From: Pseudomonadota bacterium
GTDB taxonomy: Bacteria > Pseudomonadota > Alphaproteobacteria > Rhizobiales > Rhizobiaceae
Assembly: GCA_023451735.1 (NCBI GenBank)
Contig: JAEXYH010000015.1
Location: 71,784-135,783 of the forward strand
Direction of reading: 5' to 3'
Length of the DNA stretch: 64,000 bases
A program made the translations under genes and the position numbers. This document shows, in pieces, positions 7,417 through 16,661 of this stretch; within the stretch, counting starts at the first letter, position 1; the number at the start of each line of letters is the position of its first letter. The notes below the pieces were generated by a model that saw only the letters and a program-made list of their open reading frames with translations, was not told the DNA's origin and did no database searches.

Positions 7417-9678
7417 TCACCAGCGATAGCTCACGGTGGCGAGGACGGTCTGCGGGTCGCCATAGCGGCAGCCGTTCGACGCTACGCAGATCGTATAGCC
7501 ATTGTTGAACAGGTTCTTCACATTGAGACGTGCATGGAAGCCGTTCAGCTCACGAGCGAGGTATTTGAGGTCGTATGACGCGGTCAGGTCTACCACAGCA
7601 TAGGCCGGCACATCATTGACGTAGCCAGGGATATTCGTCTGACCGATAGCGCGGATGCCACCGCCAAACTTGAAACCGTGCCAGCCCAGTGCGCCGAAAT
7701 CATACAGGCCCCAGACCGACGCGGTGTTGTACGGCACGCTGGCAAGGCGTTCGCCGGTCAGTCCGGGAACGTTCGAGCGCGTGGTGCGAGCGTCGGTATA
7801 GGTGTAGGCCGACACGATGCTGAGTCCGCCAAACTCGGCCTTCGCCTCCAGTTCGATGCCACGCGATTTCGCCTCGCCCGACTGGACCGAGAACGTCGTG
7901 TTGACCGGATCCGGCGTCAGCACGTTCTGCTGGGTGATCTCGAAGGCGGCTGCGCTGAACAGCATGCGGGTGCCCAACGGCTGGTATCGCACGCCGACTT
8001 CATACTGCTCGCCACGCGTCGGTGCGAACGGATTGCCAAGACGGTCGGTGCCGAGGATCGGCGCGAAAGACTGGCTGAACGACACATAGGGCGCGATGCC
8101 GTTGTCGAACAGATAGACCGCGCCGGCACGGCCGGTCCAGGCTTCGTCCTGCTGCGATGTCAGGGCTCCGGTGCGGATGACACGTGTGTCCACATCGCTG
8201 AAATCCTTGCGGCCGCCGAGCAGCAACACGAACTTGTCGTAGATCTTGATCTGGTCCTGCACGTAAATGCCGACCTGATTGCTCAGCGAATTGGTTCCGT
8301 TATTGACGGTGCGGTTGACCGTCACCGGCGTGCCGTAGGTCGGATTGATGACATCAACGCTCGATGCTGTCCCGCCGAAGCGATCCGAGTTCAGCATGCT
8401 ACGGTAGTAGTCGATGCCGGCGATAACCGTATGTGCGGTCGGACCCGCGACGAACTTGAATTCCGCCGACGTATCGACAGCAAAACCGTTGCCGTGTTCG
8501 ACTCGGCTGGAGACGTTCCGCGATCCGGTACGGCCATTCGCGCCGATGCCAGTTAGCAACAGGTAGTCCCAGTCGGTCACTGCATCATACAGGCGGAGGT
8601 TCTGGCGGACTTTTACGGCATTGTTGAAGGAGTGCTCGAACTGATAGCCGACGGCTCCTGCCTTGGTTTCGAAGCGGTCGAAACCAGGCTCGCCAAGAAA
8701 GCCCTGGCGGGGAATCGTTCCGACACTAGTTGGCAGCACGGTGCCTACATAAGGCAGCGGTGTCGGGAACTTGGTCTTGGATTCCTGATAGTAGCCATAC
8801 ACATTCAGCGACGTGTTGGCATCCGGGCGCCAAGTCACCGAGGGGGCAAGATACAGCTTGTCGTCCTGAATGTAGTTCGTCGGCGTGTCAGACTTCCGCA
8901 CCAAACCTGTGAAGCGGTAGAGCAGCGAGCCATCCTCGGCCAACCTGCCGCCGACATCCGCCGAGATTTCCTTGCGCTGATAGTCGCCTACGCTGACATT
9001 CACTTCGCCGAACGGATTATCGACCGGCTTCTTACTGATCGCGTTGACGAAGCCACCGGGGCCGAGCTGACCGAACAGGATCGAGGACGCGCCCTTGACG
9101 ACTTCAAGGCGCTCGAGACCGAAGGGCTCGGTGGTGGAGTCGTAGACACCCGAGGTGAGCTTCAAGCCATCGCGCAGCAGGCCGGAATTACCGGCCGCGA
9201 CGTCGAAGCCGCGAATGCCGATATTGTCACTGACGCGGGTGAAGTTGGTGGCCTGGACGCTCACACCCGGGACGTAATTGAGAACTTCACCAAGTGTCTG
9301 GCCACCCTGGTCGCGGATCTGCTCGCGCGACACGACGGAGACAGTCTGCGGAGTCTCGAGGATGGGTGTGTCGGTCTTGGTCGATGACGCGCTTCGTGAC
9401 GCGACATAGCCGTTGACCGGGCCATTAGCGCGCTCGACGAAGGTTGGCGCGTTGGTGGCGGCAGGTTGCGCTGGTGCCTGTGGACCGCGGCGGGCGACAC
9501 GGCGCATCTGATTTGCGGTGGATGTGCGCCGGGCGCTCGGTGCGCGGCGCACTTGTGACGCGGGTGCATCGACCGTAACCGAGGGCAATTGCGACTGTGC
9601 GAAGCTCGCGCTGGATTCCAGAGTTATAAAGCTACAACCCGCGAGAAAGCCGATTCCCGCGCCTTTCAAAAACGACAT
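7417..9678 (-). CDS. TonB-dependent siderophore receptor
   Basis: A 753-residue outer-membrane receptor. A signal peptide ends near residue 28, then comes a low-complexity linker rich in Arg, Ala and Pro. The plug domain follows (ETPQTVSVVSREQIRDQGG, LNYVPGVSV, IRGFDVAAGNSGLLRDGL, LERLEVVKGASSILFGQL). A 22-strand barrel ends in VLATVSYRW, the aromatic C-terminus recognised by the BAM machinery. The plug is of the FhuA/FpvA hydroxamate-siderophore type. First gene of the iron-uptake operon; it should be iron-repressed, but I could not identify a clear Fur, Irr or RirA box in 9679-9931. Confidence 0.93.
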   Translation of the reverse strand: MSFLKGAGIGFLAGCSFITLESSASFAQSQLPSVTVDAPASQVRRAPSARRTSTANQMRRVARRGPQAPAQPAATNAPTFVERANGPVNGYVASRSASSTKTDTPILETPQTVSVVSREQIRDQGGQTLGEVLNYVPGVSVQATNFTRVSDNIGIRGFDVAAGNSGLLRDGLKLTSGVYDSTTEPFGLERLEVVKGASSILFGQLGPGGFVNAISKKPVDNPFGEVNVSVGDYQRKEISADVGGRLAEDGSLLYRFTGLVRKSDTPTNYIQDDKLYLAPSVTWRPDANTSLNVYGYYQESKTKFPTPLPYVGTVLPTSVGTIPRQGFLGEPGFDRFETKAGAVGYQFEHSFNNAVKVRQNLRLYDAVTDWDYLLLTGIGANGRTGSRNVSSRVEHGNGFAVDTSAEFKFVAGPTAHTVIAGIDYYRSMLNSDRFGGTASSVDVINPTYGTPVTVNRTVNNGTNSLSNQVGIYVQDQIKIYDKFVLLLGGRKDFSDVDTRVIRTGALTSQQDEAWTGRAGAVYLFDNGIAPYVSFSQSFAPILGTDRLGNPFAPTRGEQYEVGVRYQPLGTRMLFSAAAFEITQQNVLTPDPVNTTFSVQSGEAKSRGIELEAKAEFGGLSIVSAYTYTDARTTRSNVPGLTGERLASVPYNTASVWGLYDFGALGWHGFKFGGGIRAIGQTNIPGYVNDVPAYAVVDLTASYDLKYLARELNGFHARLNVKNLFNNGYTICVASNGCRYGDPQTVLATVSYRW

Positions 9679-9931
9679 TCCAATTCCCCAGCCTAAGTCT
9701 CAGCTAACTTTAATGACTGCGACCTATGGCTCCTGCGACGGCAGGAACGCAGTAGAACCGATCTAAAAATGCTCAGCAGTTTCGGAATGTGGCTAAGATG
9801 CGACACATCAGGCACGTCGAGGTATCTCAAACCACAAACTATCGCGCGCAGTGAGACGTGACCAACTTTAACAACCTATGATCTATCTGGGTTCGGCTGT
9901 CGTCGCGGATCACTTCGGAGATGAAGCTACG
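9679..9931. other. Intergenic region between TonB receptor and UvrA paralogue
   Basis: 253 bp without a convincing gene. It must hold the receptor promoter and the 3' end of the minus-strand uvrA-like transcript. No clear hairpin terminator or iron box was found. Confidence 0.5.
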
Positions 9932-12463
9932 CTAGTGCGCTTCCAATGCGGCTTTCAAAAATCTCGCGGTTCGGCTTCGCTCGGCCGCGGCGACTAGGAC
10001 CGGAGGCCCCGAAACGACCACTCCTCCTCCTTCGTCACCGGCGCCAGGGCCCATGTCGATCACCCAATCGCTCGCGGCAATCAGCGCCATGTCGTGTTCG
10101 ACCACGACCACTGTGTTGCCGGCATCGACGAGCCCTTGCAGTTGCTTCATGAGCTTCTCGACGTCGGACGGATGCAGGCCGGTGGTTGGCTCGTCCAACA
10201 CGTAAAGCGTTGCACCGCGCGGGATTCGCTGCAGTTCGGTGGCAAGCTTGATCCGCTGGGCTTCGCCGCCGCTGAGCTCGGTCGCCGACTGTCCCAGGCG
10301 GATGTAACCTAAGCCGACCTCGCGGATGACGGCCAGCGAACGTTGCAGTGCCACGTCCTGGGCGAAAAACGCAAAGGCATCGTCCACAGTCATAGCAAGC
10401 ACATCGGCAATCGATCTTCCGCGAATCTTGATCTCGAGCGTCTTGGCGTCGTAGCGCGCCCCCTGACACGTGGGACATGGCGTGTACACACTCGGAAGAA
10501 AAAGCAATTCTACGCTGACAAAGCCTTCTCCCTGGCACGTCGCGCACCGTCCTTTGGCAACGTTGAACGAGAAGCGACCGGCGTCGTAGTGCCGAGCCTT
10601 GGCCTGCTTCGTCGCCGCGAAGAGCTTACGAATGTGATCGAAAAGTCCGGTATAGGTTGCAAGGTTCGAGCGCGGCGTGCGTCCGATCGGTTTTTGATCG
10701 ACCACCACGATCCGCTGGATGCGGTCCATGCCGCCGACGATTTCACCGCGCAGCGTTTCGACTCCAGCTTCGAGAAGATCGGCCTCCTCTGCCGTGGCGT
10801 TCTCGCCCTTGTGACGTTGTCCCAACGCGTCCGCGACGGCCTCCACCAGGAACTGGGTGACGAGGCTGGATTTACCCGAACCGGATATTCCGGTCACAGC
10901 GGTAAACACGCCGATCGGTATATCGACATCGAGATTGTGGAGGTTGTTTCGCGTGACGCCGCGCAGTTGCAACCAACCTTGCGGATCCCGCTGTCGCCGG
11001 ATCGGTGGTGCGTCAGAACCGAATAGATAAAGGCGTGTCTGGGACGCCTCGATGCCTGCGAGCCCTTCCGGCTTCCCGCTATACAAAACTTCACCGCCGA
11101 ACACGCCGGCACTGGGGCCGACATCTACTATCCAGTCGGCATGCCGGACGACGTCCAGTTCGTGCTCGACGACAAACAGCGAATTGCCGGCGGCCTTTAA
11201 CCGGTCGAGCGCACGCAGCAGGGCCTCGGTATCGGCGGGATGCAGACCGGCGGAAGGCTCGTCTAAAACATAGACGACGCCGAAAAGATTGGATCGGACC
11301 TGCGTCGCCAGTCGCAGTCGCTGTAGTTCTCCAGGCGATAGCGTTGGGGTGCTGCGATCTGGAGTAAGGTAGCCCAGACCGAGGTCGAAGAGCACAGCTA
11401 AACGCGCATTCAAGTCCTCGACGATCCGCCGAGCAACGATGGCCTTCTCCGGATGATCGGCTGAACCTGCCTTCATGCCGTCGAGGTAGGGCTGGATCAC
11501 GTCGCCTAGCCTCTTCAGCGGCAGCCGTGACAACTCAGCGATGTCGAAGCCTGCGAACTTCACGGACAGCGCTTCCGGCTTCAGGCGCTTGCCGCGGCAT
11601 ACCGGACAGTCGTCACTGAGGAGATATTGTGCCACCCGCCGCTTCATCATCGCGCTCTGCGTGGTGGCAAAGGTCTGCAGCACGTAGCGGCGCGCGCCGG
11701 TGAAGGTGCCTTGGTAGCTCGGCTCCTCCTTGCGCCTCAAAGCCCGTTTCGTCTCGGCGGGCGTGTATCCTGCGTAGACCGGAACGGTTGGCTGCTCATC
11801 GGTGAACAGAATCCAGTCCCTTGTTTTCTTGGGCAGCTTGCGCCACGGCGTGTCCACGTCGTGTCCGAGCGTCACCAGGATGTCGCGCAGGTTCTGCCCT
11901 TGCCAAGCACTTGGCCAGGCCGCGACCGCACGTTCGCGAATGGTGAGAGTATCATCCGGGACCATAGACCGCTCGGAGACATCGTGAATCCGGCCGATGC
12001 CGTGACAGTTCGGGCATGCTCCTTCCGGAGTGTTCGGCGAAAACGACTCCGCATACAACAAGCTTTGTCCTTGCGGATAGTCGCCCGCCCGCGAATAGAG
12101 CATGCGCATGAGGTTCGACAGCGTCGTGACGCTTCCCACCGATGATCGCGTCGTCGGAGAGCCCCGCTGCTGCTGGAGCGCGACTGCCGGCGGCAAGCCT
12201 TCTATTTCATCGACCTCTGGAATGGACATCTGATTGAAAAGACGTCGCGCATAGGGAGAAACCGATTCCAGGTAGCGCCGCTGCGCTTCCGCATACAGCG
12301 TGCCGAAAGCCAAAGAGTACTTTCCAGACCCTGACACACCGGTGAACACCACCAGCGCGTTGCGCGGTATGTCGAGGGACACGTTTTTGAGGTTATGCTC
12401 ACGAGCTCCGCGGACACGAACGAAGTCTCCGGATGGCACTGTCCGTGGGTCAGATTTTTTCAA
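9932..12463 (-). CDS. UvrA-like excinuclease paralogue (short, UvrA2 class)
   Basis: 843 residues, against about 940-1000 for housekeeping UvrA. Two ABC ATPase halves are present. Half 1 has Walker A GVSGSGKYSLAF and signature TLSPGELQRLRLA; half 2 has GISGSGKSSLV and ELSGGEAQRIKLA. Zinc-binding pairs CPNC/CPVC and CATC/CPTC are retained. The shorter length fits the UvrA2 class, which lacks the UvrB-interaction domain and is linked to drug or DNA-damage tolerance. Two oddities: residue 49 is Tyr where Walker A needs Ser/Thr, and signature 1 is LSPGE rather than LSGGE. The first ATP site may therefore be inactive. No LexA box seen upstream. Confidence 0.9.
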   Translation of the reverse strand: MKKSDPRTVPSGDFVRVRGAREHNLKNVSLDIPRNALVVFTGVSGSGKYSLAFGTLYAEAQRRYLESVSPYARRLFNQMSIPEVDEIEGLPPAVALQQQRGSPTTRSSVGSVTTLSNLMRMLYSRAGDYPQGQSLLYAESFSPNTPEGACPNCHGIGRIHDVSERSMVPDDTLTIRERAVAAWPSAWQGQNLRDILVTLGHDVDTPWRKLPKKTRDWILFTDEQPTVPVYAGYTPAETKRALRRKEEPSYQGTFTGARRYVLQTFATTQSAMMKRRVAQYLLSDDCPVCRGKRLKPEALSVKFAGFDIAELSRLPLKRLGDVIQPYLDGMKAGSADHPEKAIVARRIVEDLNARLAVLFDLGLGYLTPDRSTPTLSPGELQRLRLATQVRSNLFGVVYVLDEPSAGLHPADTEALLRALDRLKAAGNSLFVVEHELDVVRHADWIVDVGPSAGVFGGEVLYSGKPEGLAGIEASQTRLYLFGSDAPPIRRQRDPQGWLQLRGVTRNNLHNLDVDIPIGVFTAVTGISGSGKSSLVTQFLVEAVADALGQRHKGENATAEEADLLEAGVETLRGEIVGGMDRIQRIVVVDQKPIGRTPRSNLATYTGLFDHIRKLFAATKQAKARHYDAGRFSFNVAKGRCATCQGEGFVSVELLFLPSVYTPCPTCQGARYDAKTLEIKIRGRSIADVLAMTVDDAFAFFAQDVALQRSLAVIREVGLGYIRLGQSATELSGGEAQRIKLATELQRIPRGATLYVLDEPTTGLHPSDVEKLMKQLQGLVDAGNTVVVVEHDMALIAASDWVIDMGPGAGDEGGGVVVSGPPVLVAAAERSRTARFLKAALEAH

Positions 12464-12581
12464 AGTTTATCGAACTCATCGTTCGTCCTAAGCGCCTGAT
12501 GCACTAGCAGTCGATGCCTTGCTTGCGGGTAGTTCTTAAGACGAGGTATCTTAGTCCCGGTCCAAGGCAGAGTGAGCTTCC

Positions 12582-12755
12582 TCATGCGACCAGTTGCTTT
12601 CGGACGGCGGTCGCCGAATTCCCGACCTTGTCCACCGCCTTCTGCAGCTCTTCTTTCGACACGTTGAGATGCTTCGTCCAATATCGGACCTCATGCTGCT
12701 CGTGCATGTTGATCTTGCTTCTGTCGGGCTGTCCCCGATTTTGCAAATTGTCCAT
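12582..12755 (-). CDS. DUF3606 domain small protein
   Basis: 57 residues, starting MDNLQNRGQPDRSKINMHEQ and containing HEVRYWTKHLNVSKEELQKAV, the DUF3606 pattern. The start at 12755 is chosen because GGAGG lies just upstream; an earlier in-frame ATG at 12767 contains that Shine-Dalgarno sequence itself. DUF3606 proteins are common, uncharacterised small stress-type proteins in rhizobia. A one-mismatch EcfG promoter lies 26 bp upstream. Confidence 0.82.
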   Translation of the reverse strand: MDNLQNRGQPDRSKINMHEQHEVRYWTKHLNVSKEELQKAVDKVGNSATAVRKQLVA

Positions 12756-12780
12756 CACAACCTCCATGATTACGGAGGTT

Positions 12781-12805
12781 TACGCTGCCTTTACGGTTTA
12801 GTTCC
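12781..12805 (-). promoter_or_regulatory. Weak EcfG-type promoter for the DUF3606 gene
   Basis: Minus strand GGAAC-N16-CGTA, one mismatch from GGAAC-N16-CGTT, 26 bp before the start codon. Supported mainly by similarity to the stronger copies in this window. Confidence 0.4.
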
Positions 12806-12812
12806 AACAGGC

Positions 12813-12838
12813 GGAACAAGTTAGGGCCGAAGCTAGTT
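12813..12838 (+). promoter_or_regulatory. Weak EcfG-type promoter for the DUF6894 gene
   Basis: GGAAC-N17-AGTT, 31 bp before the start at 12870. One mismatch at the -10 element, and a 17-bp spacer where the others have 16. It is divergent from the candidate at 12781-12805. Confidence 0.38.
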
Positions 12839-12869
12839 GGGCGAAAATCACCAAACTGCGAAGAGCGAA

Positions 12870-13070
12870 ATGCCCCGTTTCCGTTTTCCAATTATCGATG
12901 GCACCCGGTTGGACGATCCGGTCGGAATTGAGTTTCCAGATGTCTCATCCGCGAAGTCTCACGCCGAACATATCGCTCAGCTCATGCCGAACACTCATGA
13001 TCGGCACGTATCTGTCATCGATGACAACGACGAGGAAGTGCACCGCGTCGCCGTACCAAAGCTCACCTGA
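12870..13070 (+). CDS. DUF6894-like small protein
   Basis: 66 residues beginning MPRFRFPIIDGTRLDDPVGI, then EFPDVSSAKSHAEHIAQLMP and VSVIDDNDEEVHRVAVPKL. This layout (short beta hairpin, ELPD-helix, beta strand) is that of the small DUF6894 proteins abundant in Bradyrhizobium. Function unknown. Start taken at the ATG where the family begins. Confidence 0.72.
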   Translation: MPRFRFPIIDGTRLDDPVGIEFPDVSSAKSHAEHIAQLMPNTHDRHVSVIDDNDEEVHRVAVPKLT

Positions 13071-13130
13071 TCCCTGTAGCGATAGATCCGGCGGACACTT
13101 TGGCGCACCGCGCCTGACTCGTTCGCTTTA

Positions 13131-15347
13131 TCACATCTCGCGATCAGACGTCGTGTTCCGTATTACAATCCCGGACGAGGGCTTCGACACGTCAGGCCGT
13201 AAGGCACTCGGCTGAGAGTCTTCCTGTCGCTTAGCATTCATGAGATTCAAAAGGCCTGCGGCGGCGCGCGCATCACAGAGAGCACGATGGTGGGTTTCGA
13301 GATCAAGGCCGAAGGTGCGACTTAGGTTTCCAAGCCCGTATGAGCCGAGGCCTGGATATGTCCTGCGCATGCCGGCGCAGGTGCAGACCTTCGGAAACCG
13401 GAAACGGCGCTCCAGACGCTCGTATTCGCTCGATATGAACCCGTAGTCGAAATTCACGTTGTGCGCGGCGAAGATACCGTCGCCCATAAATTCGATAAAA
13501 CTATCGGCCACGCTCGCGAAGAGTGGAGCGTCGCGCACCATCTCGTTGGTGATGCCGGTGAGTTGAACGATCTTGGATGGTATCGCTCGCTGCGGGTTCA
13601 ACAAAGAATGCCACTCACCGACAATCTGGTGATTACGCATTTTGACTGCTCCGATCTCAGTGACGCGATCGAACGAAGCCATGCCGCCCGTCGTCTCCAC
13701 GTCAACGACAACGTAATCCTGATCCGGATCAAACCTGTAAGCGACGCGACCAATCTCTACCGGGATCCTGGCATTGCCGAGTTGCCGGAGACGGGTCAGC
13801 TGATTTCGACGGATGACGTCTCCTTCTGCCTTGACCTCGCTAAAAGAGACTTTGCCATCCCGAACAAGCATCAGGTCCGGGAAACCGTCCCGCATCGAAC
13901 GGAAATCCCGGCACATCGCTTCCAGGATGCTCGCCAGGCCTGCTACGTCCACGCCGGCCAGCAGGCACTGCAGTGCGTCCAGATCGACGTGATCCCATGC
14001 GAATAGCCCATTCGGCCTTCCCCACTTCGCGGCGACGGATTTGAGAAGGATATTGAGTGCCGCACCGGATCGCACGGCGTCGAGCTTGGCGGCGATCTGG
14101 GGCTCGAACCGACGCAGAAAAGTTCCGTCCTTTAGACAACGCGGCACCCAGTCGAAGCCGCTATTGAGTTGATCGGATTCGAACAGCTCTTCCCAGAAGA
14201 TGAGTCCGAACATCGAGAGCCAGACGATGTTTTCCGTGAAAAAGACGCGATAGCCTTGGCGACGGTGGAACGAGGCTACGCCGGCCTCCGGATTGCCGCG
14301 ATGGGCGTCGTCTATGGTAATCGTCGTCGCGCCCCTAAGCATTTCGGTACAGGCCCCTGTCCGGCGGCCTCCGAATTTGCGTGCATAGAAGTCCGCTGCG
14401 AATGTCAGCTCCTCATCCGTCAAAGGATCATCGATCATCCGCGTGAGAAGCGCCTCCGCTTCGACCTTTTCGCCGGACGCATAGACGAGCCGGACCAGCC
14501 TCTCGCGGCAGTCCGCAGACTCCCCAGTGCGATAAAGAGAGTTCGCAATTTCAAGATCCCCAAGCTTTTCGAAAAATTGGCCGACACGGCATGCAGCGCG
14601 CCCGCGGAGTTCAACCGCATAGTCCGTTGGGCAGGACGGCCCGGTGAGAATTTCTTCGGCGCAACGTCGATAGACGCTGGTGCATTTCTCTTCGATACGG
14701 TCCAGAATCTGGCTGTAGTAGAAACAGGCTCGCGCCTCGTCGCCGTCCTCGAAGCGGGCGCTGAAGGCCGACGCGCCGTTCGTTCGCATGAGTCCGAGAT
14801 CACGGAGTGCGAAGTTCTTGAGATCGACCTCGGTCTTGCCGAAATAGAGGTAGAGCTGGAATTCGATCGGCGTGGTGCCGGCAAGAACGACGAACCGGTC
14901 TCCGTCGCAGTATTCAACGGCCGTATCAAAGGGGATGCGCTGGGCGAAGAACTCGACCAGCTTTGGTTTCGACCACGAAGAGCGGATGTCGGAATATCCT
15001 GCGCTTTTGCCCCCGGTGAACAGTTCGGCCTTCGGAAGTCGTGACAGGAACGCCGCATAGTCGTCCGGGACGAGCGATCGGGCGTGACCGATACCCCGCA
15101 ATTCCTCCAGTGCGGAACGGATGTCCAAGATCTCAGCGTATCTAAAATGCTCGCGATTGAAGACCGCGCCTCGTCGATTGACCATCCGGACGAGCAGACA
15201 CTGCGCATCGCGGGACAGTCGGCCGAACGAATGGGAAAACCCGTGGTGTTCTTCGGTCAAGATCGACGCATAGGTTCGCGCGACGAAACCGAGCATCTCC
15301 CTGAAATGATCAAGGTAGTAATAGACGGGCAGCGATGGGAGGCTCAT
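13131..15347 (-). CDS. FAN1-like VRR-NUC nuclease fused to a DEDDh 3'-5' exonuclease
   Basis: 738 residues. Residues 8-90 match the bacterial FAN1 N-terminus (YYYLDHFREMLGFVARTY, LLVRMVNRRGAVF, RYAEI). Residues about 354-545 form the VRR-NUC (PD-D/ExK) nuclease: an upstream Glu near 354, GFPDLMLV with D491, and SEVKAEGD with E504/K506. Residues 546-705 form a complete DnaQ-type exonuclease: D549-E551 (VVDVETTGG), D634 (HNVNFDYGF), and H687 with D692 (HHRALCDARAA). FAN1 nucleases cut near interstrand crosslinks, and a DEDDh module would trim 3' ends. A LexA box lies 80 bp upstream. Domain calls are firm; the coupled activity is inferred. Confidence 0.88.
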   Translation of the reverse strand: MSLPSLPVYYYLDHFREMLGFVARTYASILTEEHHGFSHSFGRLSRDAQCLLVRMVNRRGAVFNREHFRYAEILDIRSALEELRGIGHARSLVPDDYAAFLSRLPKAELFTGGKSAGYSDIRSSWSKPKLVEFFAQRIPFDTAVEYCDGDRFVVLAGTTPIEFQLYLYFGKTEVDLKNFALRDLGLMRTNGASAFSARFEDGDEARACFYYSQILDRIEEKCTSVYRRCAEEILTGPSCPTDYAVELRGRAACRVGQFFEKLGDLEIANSLYRTGESADCRERLVRLVYASGEKVEAEALLTRMIDDPLTDEELTFAADFYARKFGGRRTGACTEMLRGATTITIDDAHRGNPEAGVASFHRRQGYRVFFTENIVWLSMFGLIFWEELFESDQLNSGFDWVPRCLKDGTFLRRFEPQIAAKLDAVRSGAALNILLKSVAAKWGRPNGLFAWDHVDLDALQCLLAGVDVAGLASILEAMCRDFRSMRDGFPDLMLVRDGKVSFSEVKAEGDVIRRNQLTRLRQLGNARIPVEIGRVAYRFDPDQDYVVVDVETTGGMASFDRVTEIGAVKMRNHQIVGEWHSLLNPQRAIPSKIVQLTGITNEMVRDAPLFASVADSFIEFMGDGIFAAHNVNFDYGFISSEYERLERRFRFPKVCTCAGMRRTYPGLGSYGLGNLSRTFGLDLETHHRALCDARAAAGLLNLMNAKRQEDSQPSALRPDVSKPSSGIVIRNTTSDREM

Positions 15348-15426
15348 AGGGCGACGCCATGATATGTCGCGAAACGAAGACGCGCGGCTAGATCATCAAA
15401 TCAGACGTCAATCGACGCACGCACAT

Positions 15427-15441
15427 GTTCTCTTTTTGTTC
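15427..15441. promoter_or_regulatory. LexA (SOS) box upstream of the FAN1-exonuclease gene
   Basis: GTTC-TCTTTTT-GTTC, an exact match to the alphaproteobacterial LexA operator, 80 bp upstream of the start at 15347 and just downstream of the dnaE2 remnant, which is transcribed the same way. Confidence 0.82.
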
Positions 15442-15473
15442 ATCTCCTAGGAAATGTCAAGGCATCACGCGTT

Positions 15474-15845
15474 CTATCGAAAGTTTCTTGGTTTGAGCCT
15501 CAGGCGATCGATGTGCAAATCCGGAATGTAAATGTCGCGCGTGCGAAGCCCTTTCGGGGGAAGACCGCGCGCGTCGGGCGATCCGCCGCGGTGGAATTCA
15601 TCTCCGCGGCCATGAGGAAGCGGGAACCGTTCTTCTCGCTCACTGACGCCCGCAATATCTGGCGACATGTCGGTCAATTGCCGCGCCACCAAATGGACGA
15701 CCTCCCCTTTCCGCTGAATACGGCCCTGAACAGCAATCATAGATGCACCAAGGATGACCCTGCGCTGGCGTTCATACAGCGATGGCCAAATCACGAGATT
15801 GGCCACGCTGGTTTCATCTTCGATCGTGATGAACATGCCGCTGCG
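15474..15845 (-). pseudogene. dnaE2: dnaE2 C-terminal remnant
   Basis: About 120 residues match the C-terminal end of error-prone DNA polymerase DnaE2: an OB-fold segment GMFITIEDETSVANLVIWP, then ILGASMIAVQGRIQRKGEVV, HLVARQLTDMS and the tail GLPPKGLRTRDIYIPDLHID. Roughly 950 upstream residues, including the polymerase active site, are gone. The sequence is joined directly, in another reading frame, to the first 40-odd codons of imuB near 15838-15850. The natural stop is intact, so this is a deletion scar of a full imuA-imuB-dnaE2 operon. Confidence 0.88.
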
Positions 15846-15963
15846 CGCCGTGTCTCCCAACCAAGATAATCGGCCTGGAATCCTCATGCACGTCGGCGCG
15901 CGTCGCGCGCAGCAAACGATCGATCGGCCAGGTCGGAAGATAGACGGAGACGACCCTCGCCAT
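15814..15963 (-). pseudogene. imuB: imuB 5' remnant
   Basis: Starts MARVVSVYLPTWPIDRLLRA and follows ImuB to about residue 42 (PIILVGRHGAQR), then runs out of homology and stops after 49 residues because the reading frame enters dnaE2 sequence. The start overlaps imuA by 80 bp, exactly as in copy 1, so the 5' junction is ancestral and the loss is internal. Confidence 0.88.
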
Positions 15964-16636
15964 CGCAAGCATCCACTACGAAATCCGCGCTTTCACCTGC
16001 GCGGCATCGGATCAGTTCAAGAAGCCATCGCGCCCGGCCGACACCCGGAACCGGAAGCGGGACCGATGGGAGCGCTGAGACCCGCCAACGTGTGGTGGAT
16101 GCGGTCGGCTGCCCGAAATCGGCAGCGTCCGTCTGGCGTCGCCATCGCCTAACCGCGATTGCCATCGTTCCGGAAGCTTCCGCCGCAAGATGGAGACGCC
16201 GGGACGCCGTCATCGAAAGTTTGGAGACCTCGGCCACAACGGCGCCGAGACATCCGTGCCGTGCTCCCTCCTCGAAGCTTGCAAGCAAGGACTTCTCGTC
16301 CCCGGCCTCCAGGTAGATCACGCGGTCCGGACCGAGACCGGCTTGAGCAAGCGCAGCTGCAAACAGGTCCTGTCGGTTCACGCACCAAAGTACCTGCCCT
16401 GTGGTTCGGGCAGCGATGCCCGCCGCGAACAGCGCCGCAGCAGCTCCATCCACCGCACCATTTCCTCCACCAGCGATTTCGTGCAGAGCGCCGACCACCA
16501 GTCCCCCACCGGGCAGCTTGTCATCGATCGCCACAGCCCCGAATGGCAGCACGGCCCGCGCACGAAACTGCGGGCTTTCTAGCCGAGCGACTTTCGCGCG
16601 GAGATCGTCCAAGACGCGGTTCGCGGCTCCTTCCAT
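15884..16636 (-). CDS. imuA: ImuA (copy 2, orphaned from its mutasome partners)
   Basis: 250 residues, same length as copy 1 and mostly identical by eye (for example LPGGGLVVGALHEIAGGGNG and LLELIRCRAGESADFVV). The frame is intact and the LexA box 26 bp upstream is perfect, yet the downstream imuB and dnaE2 are deleted. It may still act with the ImuB encoded at the window's left edge, or be on the way to loss. Confidence 0.92.
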   Translation of the reverse strand: MEGAANRVLDDLRAKVARLESPQFRARAVLPFGAVAIDDKLPGGGLVVGALHEIAGGGNGAVDGAAAALFAAGIAARTTGQVLWCVNRQDLFAAALAQAGLGPDRVIYLEAGDEKSLLASFEEGARHGCLGAVVAEVSKLSMTASRRLHLAAEASGTMAIAVRRWRRQTDAADFGQPTASTTRWRVSALPSVPLPVPGVGRARWLLELIRCRAGESADFVVDACDGEGRLRLSSDLADRSFAARDARRRA

Positions 16637-16661
16637 AAATCAGCCCGCCTATTGAATTATT

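Noticed and set aside
7678..9387. Long open frames antisense to the TonB receptor
   Set aside because: The receptor has signal peptide, plug and barrel motifs; the antisense frames have no family features.
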